DNA from: Rutpela maculata
Lineage: Eukaryota > Arthropoda > Insecta > Coleoptera > Cerambycidae
NCBI GenBank assembly: GCA_936432065.2
Contig: OW386292.2
Coordinates: 101,761,829 to 101,825,828, forward strand
Length of the DNA: 64,000 bases
Direction of reading: 5' to 3'
Of this stretch, positions 18,482-29,818 are shown one piece after another. Position 1 is the first letter of the stretch. The number at the start of each line of letters is the position of its first letter. The notes under the pieces were generated by a model that had not been told where the DNA came from, ran no database searches, and saw only the letters and a list, made by a program, of their open reading frames with translations. A program made the translations under genes and the position numbers.

Positions 18482-18745
18482 TTCATTTTTTCATTAGCAA
18501 TGTCCCTCATAAACAGAAAACGCAAGAAACAAAAAAAAAATAAACACACCACAAATAGTAGACAACCCCCCAAATCCATAGCCAAGGCTGTGCGGAAGGG
18601 GGTTACACATTTGGAAAAACGCAGACATACATCCACACCCACCGGTGTTGTCAATACCGGGACTGGGGGTCGAACCCAGAGCGCGGTAGGCAGTCGATCA
18701 GCATATTCGCCACTCAATACGCCTTAACCGATTGAGCTACCGCGC
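18482..18745 (-). mobile_element. tRNA-derived SINE
   Basis: On the minus strand there is a pol III A box TAGCTCAATCGG (18739-18728) and a B box GGTTCGACCCC (18676-18666), inside a tRNA-like head with GCGCGGTAG and CTACCGCGC segments. The body runs on to a T/A-rich tail near 18530. The A-to-B distance is larger than in a functional tRNA, and no cloverleaf forms, so this is a SINE rather than a tRNA gene. Confidence 0.65.
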
Positions 18746-18759
18746 CGGTAGCGACACAT

Positions 18760-21540
18760 AGTTGTATTCTTTCATAGTCAGCGGTGAGTATTTACTAGTC
18801 AGTCGATGAAAAGTGTGATCTGAAGCAATTTTTTGCAAACAAGTGCGTTTTACTCGAAAACGGTACGTCCTCCTCGCCGCGCGTCGACGAGGACACGAGT
18901 TGATAGTCACACTTTTTATGGCTTTTTAAAATTAGGTAAGGTAAGGTCTTTGTGCGGTATTTTAGTTTCTGTGAACATTTCGTTAAGTATACACGTGGAG
19001 GCCGTTCCTTGTTTTGTATGTACTTTGTTCTTTTGAATTTTGGACCACGTATTTACAGTTAAGATTTATTTTATTGACTTACCATTCAAGTCGTTAAGTT
19101 CTTGATTACGTACAGACTCTACTTGTTCGTTCTTTTTGTGTTTGTTGTGGATTTTGGACCAAGTTTTTATTTTTATTTTCTTTATTGACAACGTTAGTTA
19201 AGTTTAGTGTGGTATTTTAACGTGCATAGAAACCATAAAAAATGATCCTAATTTACCAAATGTGTTGAACGGAGTGCATGTGCCGAAAAGTGTATTGATG
19301 CAGACGGAAGCCATTTCGAACAATGTATGTAAATCAACAAATTTATTGATAAGTTCTAAATTTACCGAATATTTTAGTTTTCGATACCTGATCGGCAATT
19401 CGTTAAAAAAATCAAATTTTTTCCTAACTTAAAATACACATAATTGTTTTCTGTTATCGTGTATCTCATACGACTAATTTATTTCCCAATGTCATGCAAT
19501 AATTATTCATTTTTTAAGCTTTTAACCCAGAACACTCATTTAGGTTATAAATGTTAATAAACCACATTTAAATCTGATAAATTATAAACAACAATAAAAG
19601 CTCCAATATTTTGTTCTTAATTAAAAAAACACACATGTTAAGAAATGCTGTATTTAACTTCTACTTCTAAAGGTTTTTTGTTTGTCTAGTCGGGCCCCAT
19701 TACCAATTTTTTTTAATGACATGAAACTGATTACACCCTGTATATATTATGTAGAGGAGGGATGAATCTTCAAAAAGTGTAACTTGGTAAAGAGCCCTAC
19801 TGGCAATAGGGAAAAAGATATGGGCACATAAGTAAAATTTCAAAGTTTCAACCCCTAAAAATAGGGGACGCACATGGTGTAGCAGGGTGTAGTTTTTTGT
19901 GCTTGCTTATTATGCCCTCTTAAATAACTTCCACAAAAAAAGTCCATAGGACGCAAAATTTTTTATTATGTCTAATTCGACTGGAGTAATAGTGGGACAA
20001 GTATACGGAATTTTCAACAGCTTATTTTCTAATAAAGTATAGATTAAATTTTGTTTACTTAATAGTAGTACTACTGTACTACCAAACCGAAACTAAAGTA
20101 TTATGGAGATCATTTGTATTTTTGAAATATATACAATATATAAGAAAGAATTAAAATAATTAAAAAAACATTTGGGTTTCTTCTTTTCGACATTTAAATG
20201 AGCGGTTAAGATTGTTTTATAGCAGTAAATAATGATTTAACAATGTGGTCTAAACAAAAAAACTAAACCCGCTTTTAAAACCAAGACGGCACTTTTCTGC
20301 ATGTTTTTAATGCTGTCCAAAAATATATAATATGTTTTAATAAATAATAGTAAAATATTTAACTGTTCATGTCTAAGATCTATTTTTACTCTATTTCAGT
20401 TCCATAAATTATCGCGATTATAAGAATTTTATAAGGCGATGTCTCTGCCTCATCTATTTACCAACAAATTGGCAATGTTGTGCTCTTGGACGGGCCAGAA
20501 AAATAATTTTAAAGTTGGTGATGCGAAAGTGCTACATGTTCTGAGAAGTGACTTTTTTTCTATTATCGCATCAGTTATCTTGCATTTCATAGTTTTGCTA
20601 TTTAAATAGAGTTTTTAGAAAAATGGTGGGTAATATATGGATGTTGTCATCAGCGATTTTCAAACATGTAATCGTCTTCCGGACAGCGTTGGCTTTGGTT
20701 TTGACGGTTGTCTAATGTATGTAGTGTTAATGTTTATCGTAAGGATTAACACACTAAAAATTCGCATGAAAGTTTTTTTTTTTTTCATTAATCTGGATGA
20801 CGAATATATGGAACAATCTCATTTCTATATAGTAAAACTAATCACAAATGTAATGTTAACGAATTTTATAGGAGCACCCTATCACCACCACTGACAAGGA
20901 TTTTGAACAAGGAGTCATGGAGTGGCTTCGATTTGCGAAGCAGAGGCAGTCCTAAGAAGACAAGTGGAGTAAGAAGATAAGTAATCGGGGTATGTGCATG
21001 ATATAAAATAATAATAGGTAATCCCGCCTCCTAAACTTATTAAATATTTAGAACTTAGATCTACACGGTGTTGTTTTCTTTTCAATACTAACTAAAATTT
21101 ATACATTTTATTTTTATTTCGAATCTGTACTTAAGTTGGAGCCAAGTCTACCAATATAAACATTCTAGCATCAAGATGGGCCGTATGTTAAACAATAACT
21201 TATCTCTAAAATATTTTAATTTATTATTATTAACATAATGTTAATAATTTATTTTTTTAAATCAGAAATGAACCGATTAATTAAAATAGAACAAATGAAC
21301 TTAGTCATGAATATTTCTCTTTTTCTCAGGTTTCAGAAGATATGTTAGTTTTTTGTTTTTATGTACCTATATATACGGGACATCAAAAATACCAGACGCC
21401 GTTCATCCCGTGAACTTAGTAATTCTCATAATTATATAATATATATATACATATATATCTTTGTTAAGTCATAGTAGGATAGGAGTATTATTTTTATTAT
21501 CGAAAAATAAAGAATGATGTTTTATTTAAAACCACTGATA
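18760..21540. other. Gene-poor AT-rich region
   Basis: Only short shadow ORFs. A GC-rich hairpin-like run sits near 18866-18895 (cctcctcgccgcgcgtcgac). The motif ACACCCTGTATATAT near 19733, often seen at the edges of degenerate insect repeats, hints at an old transposon. Nothing else can be supported. Confidence 0.4.
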
Positions 21541-21544
21541 AAGA

Positions 21545-21680
21545 ATAGTATATTATATTACTAGGAGTAGAACGCACTCTTTTTTTGTGTTGAGCCCAGG
21601 ATTTGCGGCTGAGGCGAAGCCGAAGCCGCAAACTGGGCGAAACACAAAAAAGGCGTTCTACTCCGTGTAATATATACTAT
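21545..21680. repeat. Near-perfect palindrome (hairpin element)
   Basis: Arms of about 60 bp (left ATAGTATATTATATTAC..., right ...GTAATATATACTAT) surround a loop of about 11 bp with GAGGCGAAGC. Both arms include GGAGTAGAACGC and a CAAA/CCGC-rich inner part. It could form a long hairpin and looks like a foldback MITE. Confidence 0.8.
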
Positions 21681-22007
21681 TTTTTCTTCAAGCGTATTAA
21701 AATGCAAAAATTCATTTATTTATCATAAATGTACAAATATTCAAACTACAGTCTTACATGTTGACACAATATGACAAGTGGCTAGTGGATAGCGCGCCAC
21801 CGGTGGCTTTCGGTATTAACATTATGTTACTAGTAAAACAATACCCACTGCGGTGGCGCTTTCGGAACTATCATTATCTTACTAGTAAAACAATGTCCAC
21901 TACGGTGGCGTTCGGTACTAACATTTTGTTACTAGTAAAACAATGTCCTACTTCTACTTCTGTTTTTGGTGACATAATTTAAACATTTTAATACGCTTGA
22001 AGAAAAA
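21681..22007. mobile_element. Short inverted-repeat element with internal 52-55-bp tandem repeats
   Basis: A 24-bp inverted repeat (21681-21704 and 21984-22007, with CTTCAAGCGTATTAAAATG) bounds about 280 bp. Inside are three direct repeats, each with GGTGGC, TTCGG and TTACTAGTAAAACAAT (about 21798-21955). No coding capacity. It abuts the palindrome at 21545-21680, and the two may form one composite element. Confidence 0.7.
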
Positions 22008-22680
22008 ATATATAAATATATTCATACATTTTCTTTATCAAAAATAATACAAATTTTTCATACATATATATAGGTATGTCAATATCAATCGTGCAAAATT
22101 TGTTTGGCCATGCTACAAATTCCTGGAGTATACCTATAATTAAGTCTCCTTATTTTGTGATGTGCAATTTTTTATTATTGACATTTTCAGGTTCCTTGGG
22201 CCATTAATAAATATATATCTAATTTAAAACCATACATATATTCGGATAAAAACAGTTACTACATCAACATTGATGTAATGTTGATTATACTTAGAAAATC
22301 ACATTACTATGTAACTCTGTGATGTAACTGGTTCATTACCATAATGTTTTCATTTTTAGTGGGAATAAACTGAAATTCTTTTACTTTGTTCTTTGTATTG
22401 CTCTCTGTACTACACGTTTTGTATTTTAATGCAAATATCTTTTGTTCTAAAAAAAACAAAATATATGTGCTAGTAATTCAACCCGAAGACTAGTTAACAC
22501 GTTCAAACTTTATTAACATTGTTAATTTGCTCACAGAATTGGTAACAGGTTTTTTTAAATCAGAAGATATACTTTAAAATTTAAAACGTGATTTATTATA
22601 CAAATAAATGTATGATTTTAAAATAAATATTATTTATCGCAGTTAGGACCTAGAAAACGTTTATAAACATTTAAAAAAGA
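22008..22680. other. AT-rich DNA without recognisable gene
   Basis: No convincing ORF or repeat seen. Confidence 0.4.
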
Positions 22681-22681
22681 G

Positions 22682-22789
22682 ACTTAGGGCCTCTCTTTTC
22701 GTCTCCCATTAACTTATTAGGTAAATATAATTAATTGTATCATTAATTGCTTCCATTTGGAATTTAGAATGTTAATTTGCGATATTTTG
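22682..22789. repeat. Left arm of an inverted repeat flanking the LINE
   Basis: About 108 bp that matches, with scattered changes, the reverse complement of 27279-27382. Shared tracts include CATTAAC, TTATTAGGTAAAT, ATCATTAATTG and TTAATTTGCGATATTTTG. The LINE lies between the arms, so it probably landed near the centre of a foldback element. Confidence 0.75.
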
Positions 22790-22830
22790 ATATCTATCCA
22801 GTTAATCTATCTATATGACTCTCAATAATC

Positions 22831-23928
22831 ATGGATGACCAAAATTGCTCCAAGTGCAAGAAAAAAAATAAAGAACATATTATTAAATGCTCCGGAAAAT
22901 GCAATTTACAATTTCATTTAAAATGTATAGATATATCATATACCGATTTTCAAGTTACTCAGAATTGCAAAGGTATGAAATGGTTTTGTGACGTATGTTT
23001 AGAAGCCCTAGAAAGTATGTGGGGTGTTAAAAATGAGATATCTGACTTTCAAAAGCAGGTTTCATCTGAAATCAGTGAACTAAAAAATATAATAAATAAA
23101 ATTCAGAATAATGATAAGAATAATAACTCCTATACATGTGAGAAAAAATCATATGCAAAAGTAGCCAGTGAAGTAGTTATTATTAAGCCAAAGAATACAG
23201 GCCAGGAAAGTAAGAAAACATTAGAGATGGTTCAAAAACATGTTAATCCTACTGCACTCGAGGTTGGTATCACCGAAGTTAGAGCCGTCAAAGAAGGTGG
23301 TGTGGTAATCAAATGCAACAGCAAAGAGGAAATCAACAAAATTAAAACTGCTGCTGAAAAGAAATTGGGAAAAAATTATAAAATAAATACACCTGACCAA
23401 AAAAATCCTAATATTAAAATTGTAGATATTCCAAGGGAAATGGAAAGTGAGGAACTCATTGAGGCCATAAAAAAGCAAAATGTGATGTTAAATAGTGACT
23501 CAGTTTTAAACGTTAAAGTAATAAAGAAGATGAAAACCAGGTGGATGGCTATACTTGAATGTGATTCCGAGTCATTTAAAAATATTTTGCAAGAAAATGG
23601 TATATACATCGATTGGTCCAGATGTCGAGTTTACGAATACGTAAATGTTTTCCGATGTTTTAAGTGTGGAGGTTATGGTCATAAATCGAGCAGCTGTAAC
23701 AGTAGTTCATCTAGATGCCTACGATGTGCTAAGCCGGTGAGTGAACATGCAAGTGAAAAACAGTGTGATTGTGAAACCCCAAAATGTGTCAATTGTATTG
23801 ATGCAAATGCGGCTTTGCAAACAAATTTTGACGTAAATCATTCTTCTTTTGATATTACTTGCCCTATTTTACTCAAGAAAATAGAAATTCAAAGGCAAAA
23901 AATTCGATATAACGTAGATAGTGATTAG
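22831..23928 (+). CDS. LINE ORF1 protein: PHD-type finger, coiled coil and zinc knuckles
   Basis: A 365-aa RNA-binding ORF1 protein. The N-terminus has a PHD-like C4HC3 finger (CSKC, then CSGKC, HLKC and CDVC within residues 6-55), then a coiled-coil stretch (residues 65-95), an RRM-like region, and zinc knuckles near residues 270-325 (CFKCGGYGHKSSSC, then CLRC and CVNC). ORF1 proteins coat the LINE RNA and chaperone reverse transcription. It ends at UAG (23926-23928), which is in frame with ORF2 and followed by CAA TTA. Confidence 0.88.
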   Translation: MDDQNCSKCKKKNKEHIIKCSGKCNLQFHLKCIDISYTDFQVTQNCKGMKWFCDVCLEALESMWGVKNEISDFQKQVSSEISELKNIINKIQNNDKNNNSYTCEKKSYAKVASEVVIIKPKNTGQESKKTLEMVQKHVNPTALEVGITEVRAVKEGGVVIKCNSKEEINKIKTAAEKKLGKNYKINTPDQKNPNIKIVDIPREMESEELIEAIKKQNVMLNSDSVLNVKVIKKMKTRWMAILECDSESFKNILQENGIYIDWSRCRVYEYVNVFRCFKCGGYGHKSSSCNSSSSRCLRCAKPVSEHASEKQCDCETPKCVNCIDANAALQTNFDVNHSSFDITCPILLKKIEIQRQKIRYNVDSD

Positions 23929-23934
23929 CAATTA
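23923..23934 (+). promoter_or_regulatory. Candidate stop-codon readthrough signal UAG-CAA-UUA
   Basis: The ORF1 stop TAG (23926-23928) is followed by CAATTA, the exact type I readthrough context (UAG-CAR-YYA) best known from plant viral replicases. ORF2 continues in the same frame with no ATG before its first conserved motif, so readthrough would yield an ORF1-ORF2 fusion. Confidence 0.65.
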
Positions 23935-26802
23935 GACAATATAAATAGGGATAATATTAATGTAAGTAAATTTAGAATTTATCACCAAAACATACAATCT
24001 ATAAAAAATAAAATTGAACAATTAGAAACTGAACTTACCCTACATAACATAGACATAGTATGTCTTACAGAATCCTGGCTCCAACCATGGGAATTGGATA
24101 GTATTCACATAGATGGTTACACACGTAAAACAGCATATTGTAGAAGTGCACAAAAAAACGGAGGCGTTATAATTTTCCACAAATCCTCACTTAATTTGAG
24201 CATAGATGAAATTCATGGATTAAATCGAATATCAAAGGAAAAAGATTTAGAAGCTGCAGGTATCGAAATAAAAATAAATATGTCCATTAAAATAAAAATA
24301 GTTACCATATACAGATCACCGTCTGGAGATATAAAAATATTTTTTACCTTATTGAGAGAGTTACTAAATAATTTATTAAATGGCAACTCTATGCTTGTAT
24401 TATGTGGTGATTTTAACATCGACTTATTAACTAAAAGTAGAGCATGTAATCAGCTGTGTGATATTCTTAAGTCTTATAATGTGGATTGTCTTATTAAAGA
24501 ACCCACAAGAATAGGTGTAAATTCAGTTTCAAGTATAGACTATATGTGTAGTAATTTTTTGCAAAATGAAAGCAACTTTAGTTGTCAAATATGTCCAAAT
24601 GACCATACAGCGCAAGTTCTATGTTGTGACATTCCAATTATTCGTCAAAGATCAAACAAAAAAACTGTAAGATTATTAAATGATAATAATTATCAAACTT
24701 TTATTCAGCATGTTAGTAGAGAACACTGGTGTAATGTATACAGCGCGACAACTGTAAGTGATGGATTTAAAGAGTTTATTTCAAATCTTGATTATTATAT
24801 CGAAGTAAGTTTTCCATATACTACTGTCACAGATAACTGCAACAAAAAATCATGGATTACTAGAGGTATAAAAATTTCTTGTCATAAACTGAAATTGCTG
24901 TATGAAATAATGATCCAAACAAAAAGACCTGAAGACAGGAATTATTATAGATCTTATAAAAAAATATATGATAAAGTTATTAAAGCCGCAAAACGTTTAT
25001 ATAACGACAATTTGTATAATAATGCCTCTAATAAATCTAAAGCAGTTTGGTCTATAATACATAAAGATTTAGGAACACATAAAAATAGAACAAACGAAAT
25101 AAATGAAATTAGAACAGCTGAAGAAACAATAAATAATTTAGAAGAAATAGTACAAATTTTTAATAATTATTATGTTGACCTACCTACATCATTAGCGAAT
25201 AAATTTTCAGGTGTGAAATTGAATAATATTGGTACAAAGAAATTATATCCCACCATATTTGTTGAACCTGTAGAAGAAAATGAAATATTTAATATTATCA
25301 TGCAAATGAAAAAATCAAATTCTTCTGGTATTGACAAAATAAGCACGAACATGTTAAAATCAGTTGTTAATTATATAGTAAAGCCCTTAACATTTTTGGT
25401 AAACTGGTCTCTGTCAGAAGGTGTATTTCCCGAAGAATTTAAAATCGCCAAAGTAGTTCCACTATTCAAAAAGGGACAAAAAGAATCTATCGAAAATTAC
25501 AGGCCTATTTCTTTATTATCATGTGTTTCAAAAATTTTAGAAAGAGTGGTATTCAACAGAATAATTAAATTTTGTACTATTAATAAAATATTAAGTGATG
25601 AGCAGCACGGTTTTCGAAAAGGCAGGTCAACTCAGTCGGCAATACTGAGCTTTCTTAGTGAACTATATAATGGCTTAAATAACAACAAGAAATGTCTTAG
25701 TGTTTTTATGGATCTGAGTAAAGCATTCGATCTGGTAGATCACGCTTTACTTCTGCAAAAGTTAAATAAATATGGTTTACGTGGAAAGCTTGGTGATTGG
25801 TTGAGTTCATATCTGACAAATCGTAAACAACTTGTGGAAATAAATGGCATCAAATCAGACAAACTATGTATATCTAGTGGTGTGCCCCAGGGTTCTGTAC
25901 TGGGGCCACTTCTGTTTATCCTTTTTGTAAATGATCTGCCTGATATTGTCAATGAATCTTCATTATTTATGTTCGCTGATGATAATTCACTTTTAAATTC
26001 AAATAACCACCTGCAAAACTTAATTCAAGATACACAATTCAAATTAGATCAATTTGTATCCAAATTTAAAAGTGAAAAATTGTTACTAAATGAAAATAAA
26101 ACTGTCTTCATCCAGTTCACTCCAAGACATCAGAGTTATAAAGAATCTCATCTACTGAGAGTAAATGGAAAATCCTTGGAACAAGTTTCCACAACGAAAT
26201 TTCTAGGTATTTACGTTGATAATGCTTTGAATTGGGAAACTCACATTAGCGAACTTTGTAAAAAGTTGTCTCCTATATGTTTTGCGCTGTATAGACTAAG
26301 AAATAGCACAAATAAGAGTGTTCTGTTGTCTTATTATTACGCAAAATTTTTTTCAAGAGTTCGGTATGGCATAATTTTTTGGGGATGTTCTCATCACACA
26401 GATAGAGTTTTTAAATTACAAAAGCACGCAATTAGGAATATAGTTGGAATTTCACGGCACACCTCTTGCAGACAGTATTTTAAAGAACTACATATATTAC
26501 CTATAGCATGTATATATATCTATGAAATAATATTATTCGCCAGATTGAACTTAGATACGTTTTTGCCGAATAACTTTAATCATAGTTATGACACTCGTAC
26601 ACAAAATAATTTATTAATTCCTATACATAATTTGTCGATTTATGAGAGGAGTCCGAAGTATATGGGAATAAAACTGTATAATAAATTACCGAATACTATG
26701 CGACAAATTAACAATTTTAATAGATTTAAAAGTTATTTGCGTACATTTTTAATAGATAATATGTTTTACAGTATAGAGGAATTTTTAGAATATATATTTT
26801 AA
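23929..26802 (+). CDS. LINE ORF2 protein: AP-endonuclease and reverse transcriptase
   Basis: The frame is open from the codon after the ORF1 stop; no ATG lies near its beginning. Endonuclease motifs start at once (YHQNIQSIKNK, LTESWL, CGDFNID, then NDH). The reverse transcriptase has ENYRPISLLS, HGFRKGRSTQ, FMDLSKAFD, GVPQGSVLGPLLF and the catalytic FADD. The C-terminal part includes TKFLGIYVDNALNWETHI. It is 957 aa if read directly from the ORF1 stop. The absence of an AUG before the endonuclease motifs implies readthrough or reinitiation. It makes cDNA at a nicked target site. Confidence 0.9.
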   Translation, partial: QLDNINRDNINVSKFRIYHQNIQSIKNKIEQLETELTLHNIDIVCLTESWLQPWELDSIHIDGYTRKTAYCRSAQKNGGVIIFHKSSLNLSIDEIHGLNRISKEKDLEAAGIEIKINMSIKIKIVTIYRSPSGDIKIFFTLLRELLNNLLNGNSMLVLCGDFNIDLLTKSRACNQLCDILKSYNVDCLIKEPTRIGVNSVSSIDYMCSNFLQNESNFSCQICPNDHTAQVLCCDIPIIRQRSNKKTVRLLNDNNYQTFIQHVSREHWCNVYSATTVSDGFKEFISNLDYYIEVSFPYTTVTDNCNKKSWITRGIKISCHKLKLLYEIMIQTKRPEDRNYYRSYKKIYDKVIKAAKRLYNDNLYNNASNKSKAVWSIIHKDLGTHKNRTNEINEIRTAEETINNLEEIVQIFNNYYVDLPTSLANKFSGVKLNNIGTKKLYPTIFVEPVEENEIFNIIMQMKKSNSSGIDKISTNMLKSVVNYIVKPLTFLVNWSLSEGVFPEEFKIAKVVPLFKKGQKESIENYRPISLLSCVSKILERVVFNRIIKFCTINKILSDEQHGFRKGRSTQSAILSFLSELYNGLNNNKKCLSVFMDLSKAFDLVDHALLLQKLNKYGLRGKLGDWLSSYLTNRKQLVEINGIKSDKLCISSGVPQGSVLGPLLFILFVNDLPDIVNESSLFMFADDNSLLNSNNHLQNLIQDTQFKLDQFVSKFKSEKLLLNENKTVFIQFTPRHQSYKESHLLRVNGKSLEQVSTTKFLGIYVDNALNWETHISELCKKLSPICFALYRLRNSTNKSVLLSYYYAKFFSRVRYGIIFWGCSHHTDRVFKLQKHAIRNIVGISRHTSCRQYFKELHILPIACIYIYEIILFARLNLDTFLPNNFNHSYDTRTQNNLLIPIHNLSIYERSPKYMGIKLYNKLPNTMRQINNFNRFKSYLRTFLIDNMFYSIEEFLEYIF

Positions 26803-27211
26803 ACTGTTTATAGAACATTTGTCTTTTCTCTATTAATATTTTCTGTACTTAGTATTTTATTTATTTTGATTTTACACTCGTTTGGTTTTAACTTATTTAT
26901 TTTATCCATATTCCACTTAGAATTAAATATAAGTACTGTATTTGTCTTATATCTATACTTCTAGTATTTTTTTAACATTTACTTTTATGTTTGTACAAAA
27001 GAGTTTTTGCTCCATACATGTTTCTATGTTTTATACTGTTACTTATTTACATTTCAGTTATTTTATATCTCGACACATGTAAACTTAAAATTACGAATAA
27101 TTACTATTATGCTATTTTATATTTATGTAACTATTTGTATAAGGTTTACCATTTTGTCTGCTCTCTGACGAGTCCCATACCATTGTAATTTGGTCTAACG
27201 GACAATAAAGA

Positions 27212-27244
<33 letters not shown>

Positions 27245-27278
27245 GAATCAAAAGGTAATTTTTTTGTTTGGTAGTTGG

Positions 27279-27382
27279 CAAAATATCGCAAATTAACACT
27301 CTAAATTCCATGGAAACAATTAATGATTCAATTGATTATTTACCTAATAAAGTTAATGCGAGATGAAAATACCGGGCCTAAA
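27279..27382. repeat. Right arm of the inverted repeat flanking the LINE
   Basis: Reverse complement partner of 22682-22789. Confidence 0.75.
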
Positions 27383-28997
27383 CCGTGAATACTAATAATT
27401 TATTGCATCAATATTAAAATTACATTACATTGTAGCGTTCACTTTAACCTGAACACTACATGACTTTAAATTCTCCATTTATGTGTCCGCCAATGTTATT
27501 AATTGCTTGAATTACGCACCGAGAATCGGTCGCAGTTTAACTATGTGGTGACAGCACCTTTAGTACGTTTTTACTCAACCATCAGGTGGGTAAATCCACC
27601 TTTAATTGTGTTTACAATTTACAGATTCCTTCCGGATGCCACCACCTTCTTCCATTCACTCAATCACAGCCTGCAATCAGAGTTCTTCTATTATATACAT
27701 AGATAGAATATTAAATTATACACCGGGCGACATCTGTTGTTTCACTTGTTAGGTACTTCGCGAGGTGTGTGAAGCCGTGTAGAAACCGGAAATGTAACAA
27801 ATTTCAACGTCATTAATATTGACCTAATATTTTCGACTAATACCAACGTTATTAGGGTAATGGGGAGTTTAAAGGATCATACGTTAAGCGAATTCATGTT
27901 TATTGGGTAATTATCCGTGTTGATTGAACGGTTGGTAATAATGCGTGCAAAACTGCCAGAGGGCAGCACTGTGTTAAATCGGCACTTGCTTCTATCTTTG
28001 GTCAACTTTCGTCAATGCCTGTTGCTTTTGTCTTGCCGCAAAAGACCTGTTAAACTTCATCCTGGGATAAATGGGTGTGAAGTTTTTCCCGTAGGACTTT
28101 TTCCATGGAACTTTTCCCCTGGAACTTTTTACGTTGGAATCGTTACCCCAGAATTTTGGTTCGTGAAGTTTAAATATGGAGTTTTAACCCCGAAGTTACC
28201 CCAGAGCTTTAACCTGGAGGGATTTGTTTGTTAGCAGCACTCGCAGGAGGTCATTAACCAGCATAAAATAGCCATCTGAGAAGCAGCTGACATCCTTTCA
28301 TGGAGTTTAGTTCACCCCTGTAGTCACGTAGCGTCAAGAAAACGGGAGACCAGTGAAATGGAAGGAAGTGGTTTGGTTTGTCGGATGTGGGGAGAGTATA
28401 TTATCCTTGAGTATATCATCACTGTGATTATTGTAATATCAACACTCAAATTTCACCAATACTTGTATGTTTAATTTTAGCCTTCAGCACCATTTTACTA
28501 ATTTTTTCTAGCCTTCAGCTTTTTACATCTAGCCACTTTTCACAATCGACGAATTTTATAGAGTGCCTTCAGCACATGTACCAAATGTAAGTTACTGTAA
28601 AGAAAAGAGCTGTTTTCTAAGTTCTACGTGTTCATGCAATATTTAATTATTACCAGTTAGGTCTGGCTACGATTACGTTAAAGAGTTTACTATACACTTA
28701 CTATCTTGTTTGTCATTTACAGCAATATACATTTTATATGGTAGGATATTTTGTTTGATTGTGACAGTGAATTTAAGGAAACCTATGTATTGTTGAGAAC
28801 ACTGAATAGCCACGGTCAGTACATCGAGTAATGACAAGTACCACATAGTTACCTTGTAGTGTGGCTATTGGCGCCCTGGGTAATCTTTTGCTGTTATTAA
28901 TAATAGTTTCGAACCACGACCCAGCCTCCAATAAATTCACGAGAACCGGGTAGGGGGATAAGTACGCGGAGCAACATTAATTGACAGAAGATGTGAG
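27383..28997. other. Gene-poor region with degenerate short repeats
   Basis: No convincing gene. About 28078-28210 is a run of imperfect GGAACTTTTTCC-like units. Near 28870 the sequence TTGGCGCCCTGGG resembles a retrotransposon primer-binding site and might mark the 5' end of the Gypsy remnant further right, but no LTR pair was found. Confidence 0.35.
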
Positions 28998-29310
28998 ATT
29001 AATGTTTAAATATCTTATTGATATAATATAACAACTACAACAACGTAAAGAAGTTAATTTAATAATGTTTAAGTTTTCACTACATTAAAAAAAAAACTTG
29101 TAATAATGTGAAAAAATTAATGTTATTTAAATATTGTTGAAATATTTTTACAACCTTATATAAACATGTTAATGTTTAAATATCTTATTGATATAATATA
29201 ACAACAACATAAAGAAGTTAATTTATTGTTTAAATGTTTTCACTATATTAAAAAAAAACTTTGTGATAATGTGAAAAAATTAAAGTTTTTTAAATATTGT
29301 TGAAATAGCT
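28998..29310. repeat. Direct tandem duplication, unit about 170 bp
   Basis: The block beginning TTAATGTTTAAATATC (about 28999) is repeated from about 29169. Both copies include AAGAAGTTAATTTA, an A-run and AAATATTGTTGAAATA. The two copies differ by small indels. Confidence 0.75.
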
Positions 29311-29424
29311 GGCTACAATTTTCGGTACACGGTTGCGCCTCTTTAAGAACTTTTCACTCAACGGCTATATGTAGAAACAAGTATTCGAACTAGAGGAGGA
29401 CAAGAGTGGTGTATTCCGAATACC

Positions 29425-29818
29425 GTGCTAAGAATATACAGAGAATCTAAATCGGTGTTGCCAATTATAAATTTATCAGACACGGAAGTAAATTTTACAA
29501 GTAAACACCCGATTGCTAGAGGATGGCCGTGTGAGCCGGAAGATGAAAAGACTGATCAGGTTTTACGTACTGCCGAAATGCATATGAGTGAACTTACAAT
29601 TAACGACATCACGGTGGGCCCCATTTCAGAGGAAGAACAGCGTCGATTATTGACTTTAGTGAATAGATATCGAAACTGCTTTGCTATAAATACGGATGAA
29701 CTTGGTTGTGCTAATTCTACCGAAGTTTCAATAGAATTAGAAAACAAACTTTTTTCGTATCGTCCATATCGTATGTCGAAAGGCGAATAACAGACAGTTA
29801 GAGAAATAATAGACTCTT
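29425..29818 (+). pseudogene. Ty3/Gypsy pol fragment, start of reverse transcriptase
   Basis: A remnant of Gypsy pol: the protease-RT linker and RT entry with NCFAINTDELG and the hallmark YRPYRMSKGE, followed by a stop where QTVREII continues. Homology stops at about 29818. The next part of RT (LVRKK, YIDHRKLN) is found at about 51650, on the far side of Polinton element 2 and its flanks. Confidence 0.75.

Larger units (their letters stand above)
22790..27243 (+). mobile_element. Apparently full-length LINE (Jockey/CR1-like) with two ORFs and (TTA)n tail
   Basis: A short 5' leader, ORF1 (22831-23928), ORF2 (23929-26802), a 3' UTR and a terminal AATAAAGATA followed by about ten TTA repeats (to about 27243). 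Both ORFs are uninterrupted apart from the UAG between them. The element is embedded in an inverted repeat (22682-22789 and 27279-27382). Confidence 0.88.

Noticed and set aside
18666..18745. A tRNA gene on the minus strand
   Set aside because: A and B boxes are present but too far apart and no cloverleaf with acceptor pairing was found; it reads as a SINE head.
24094..26802. ORF2 starting at 24094
   Set aside because: That codon is TTG, and endonuclease motifs lie upstream of it in the same frame, so the ORF is taken from the codon after the ORF1 stop.
28865..28885. Primer-binding site of the split Gypsy element
   Set aside because: TGGCGCC is present but no matching LTR pair was found on either side.
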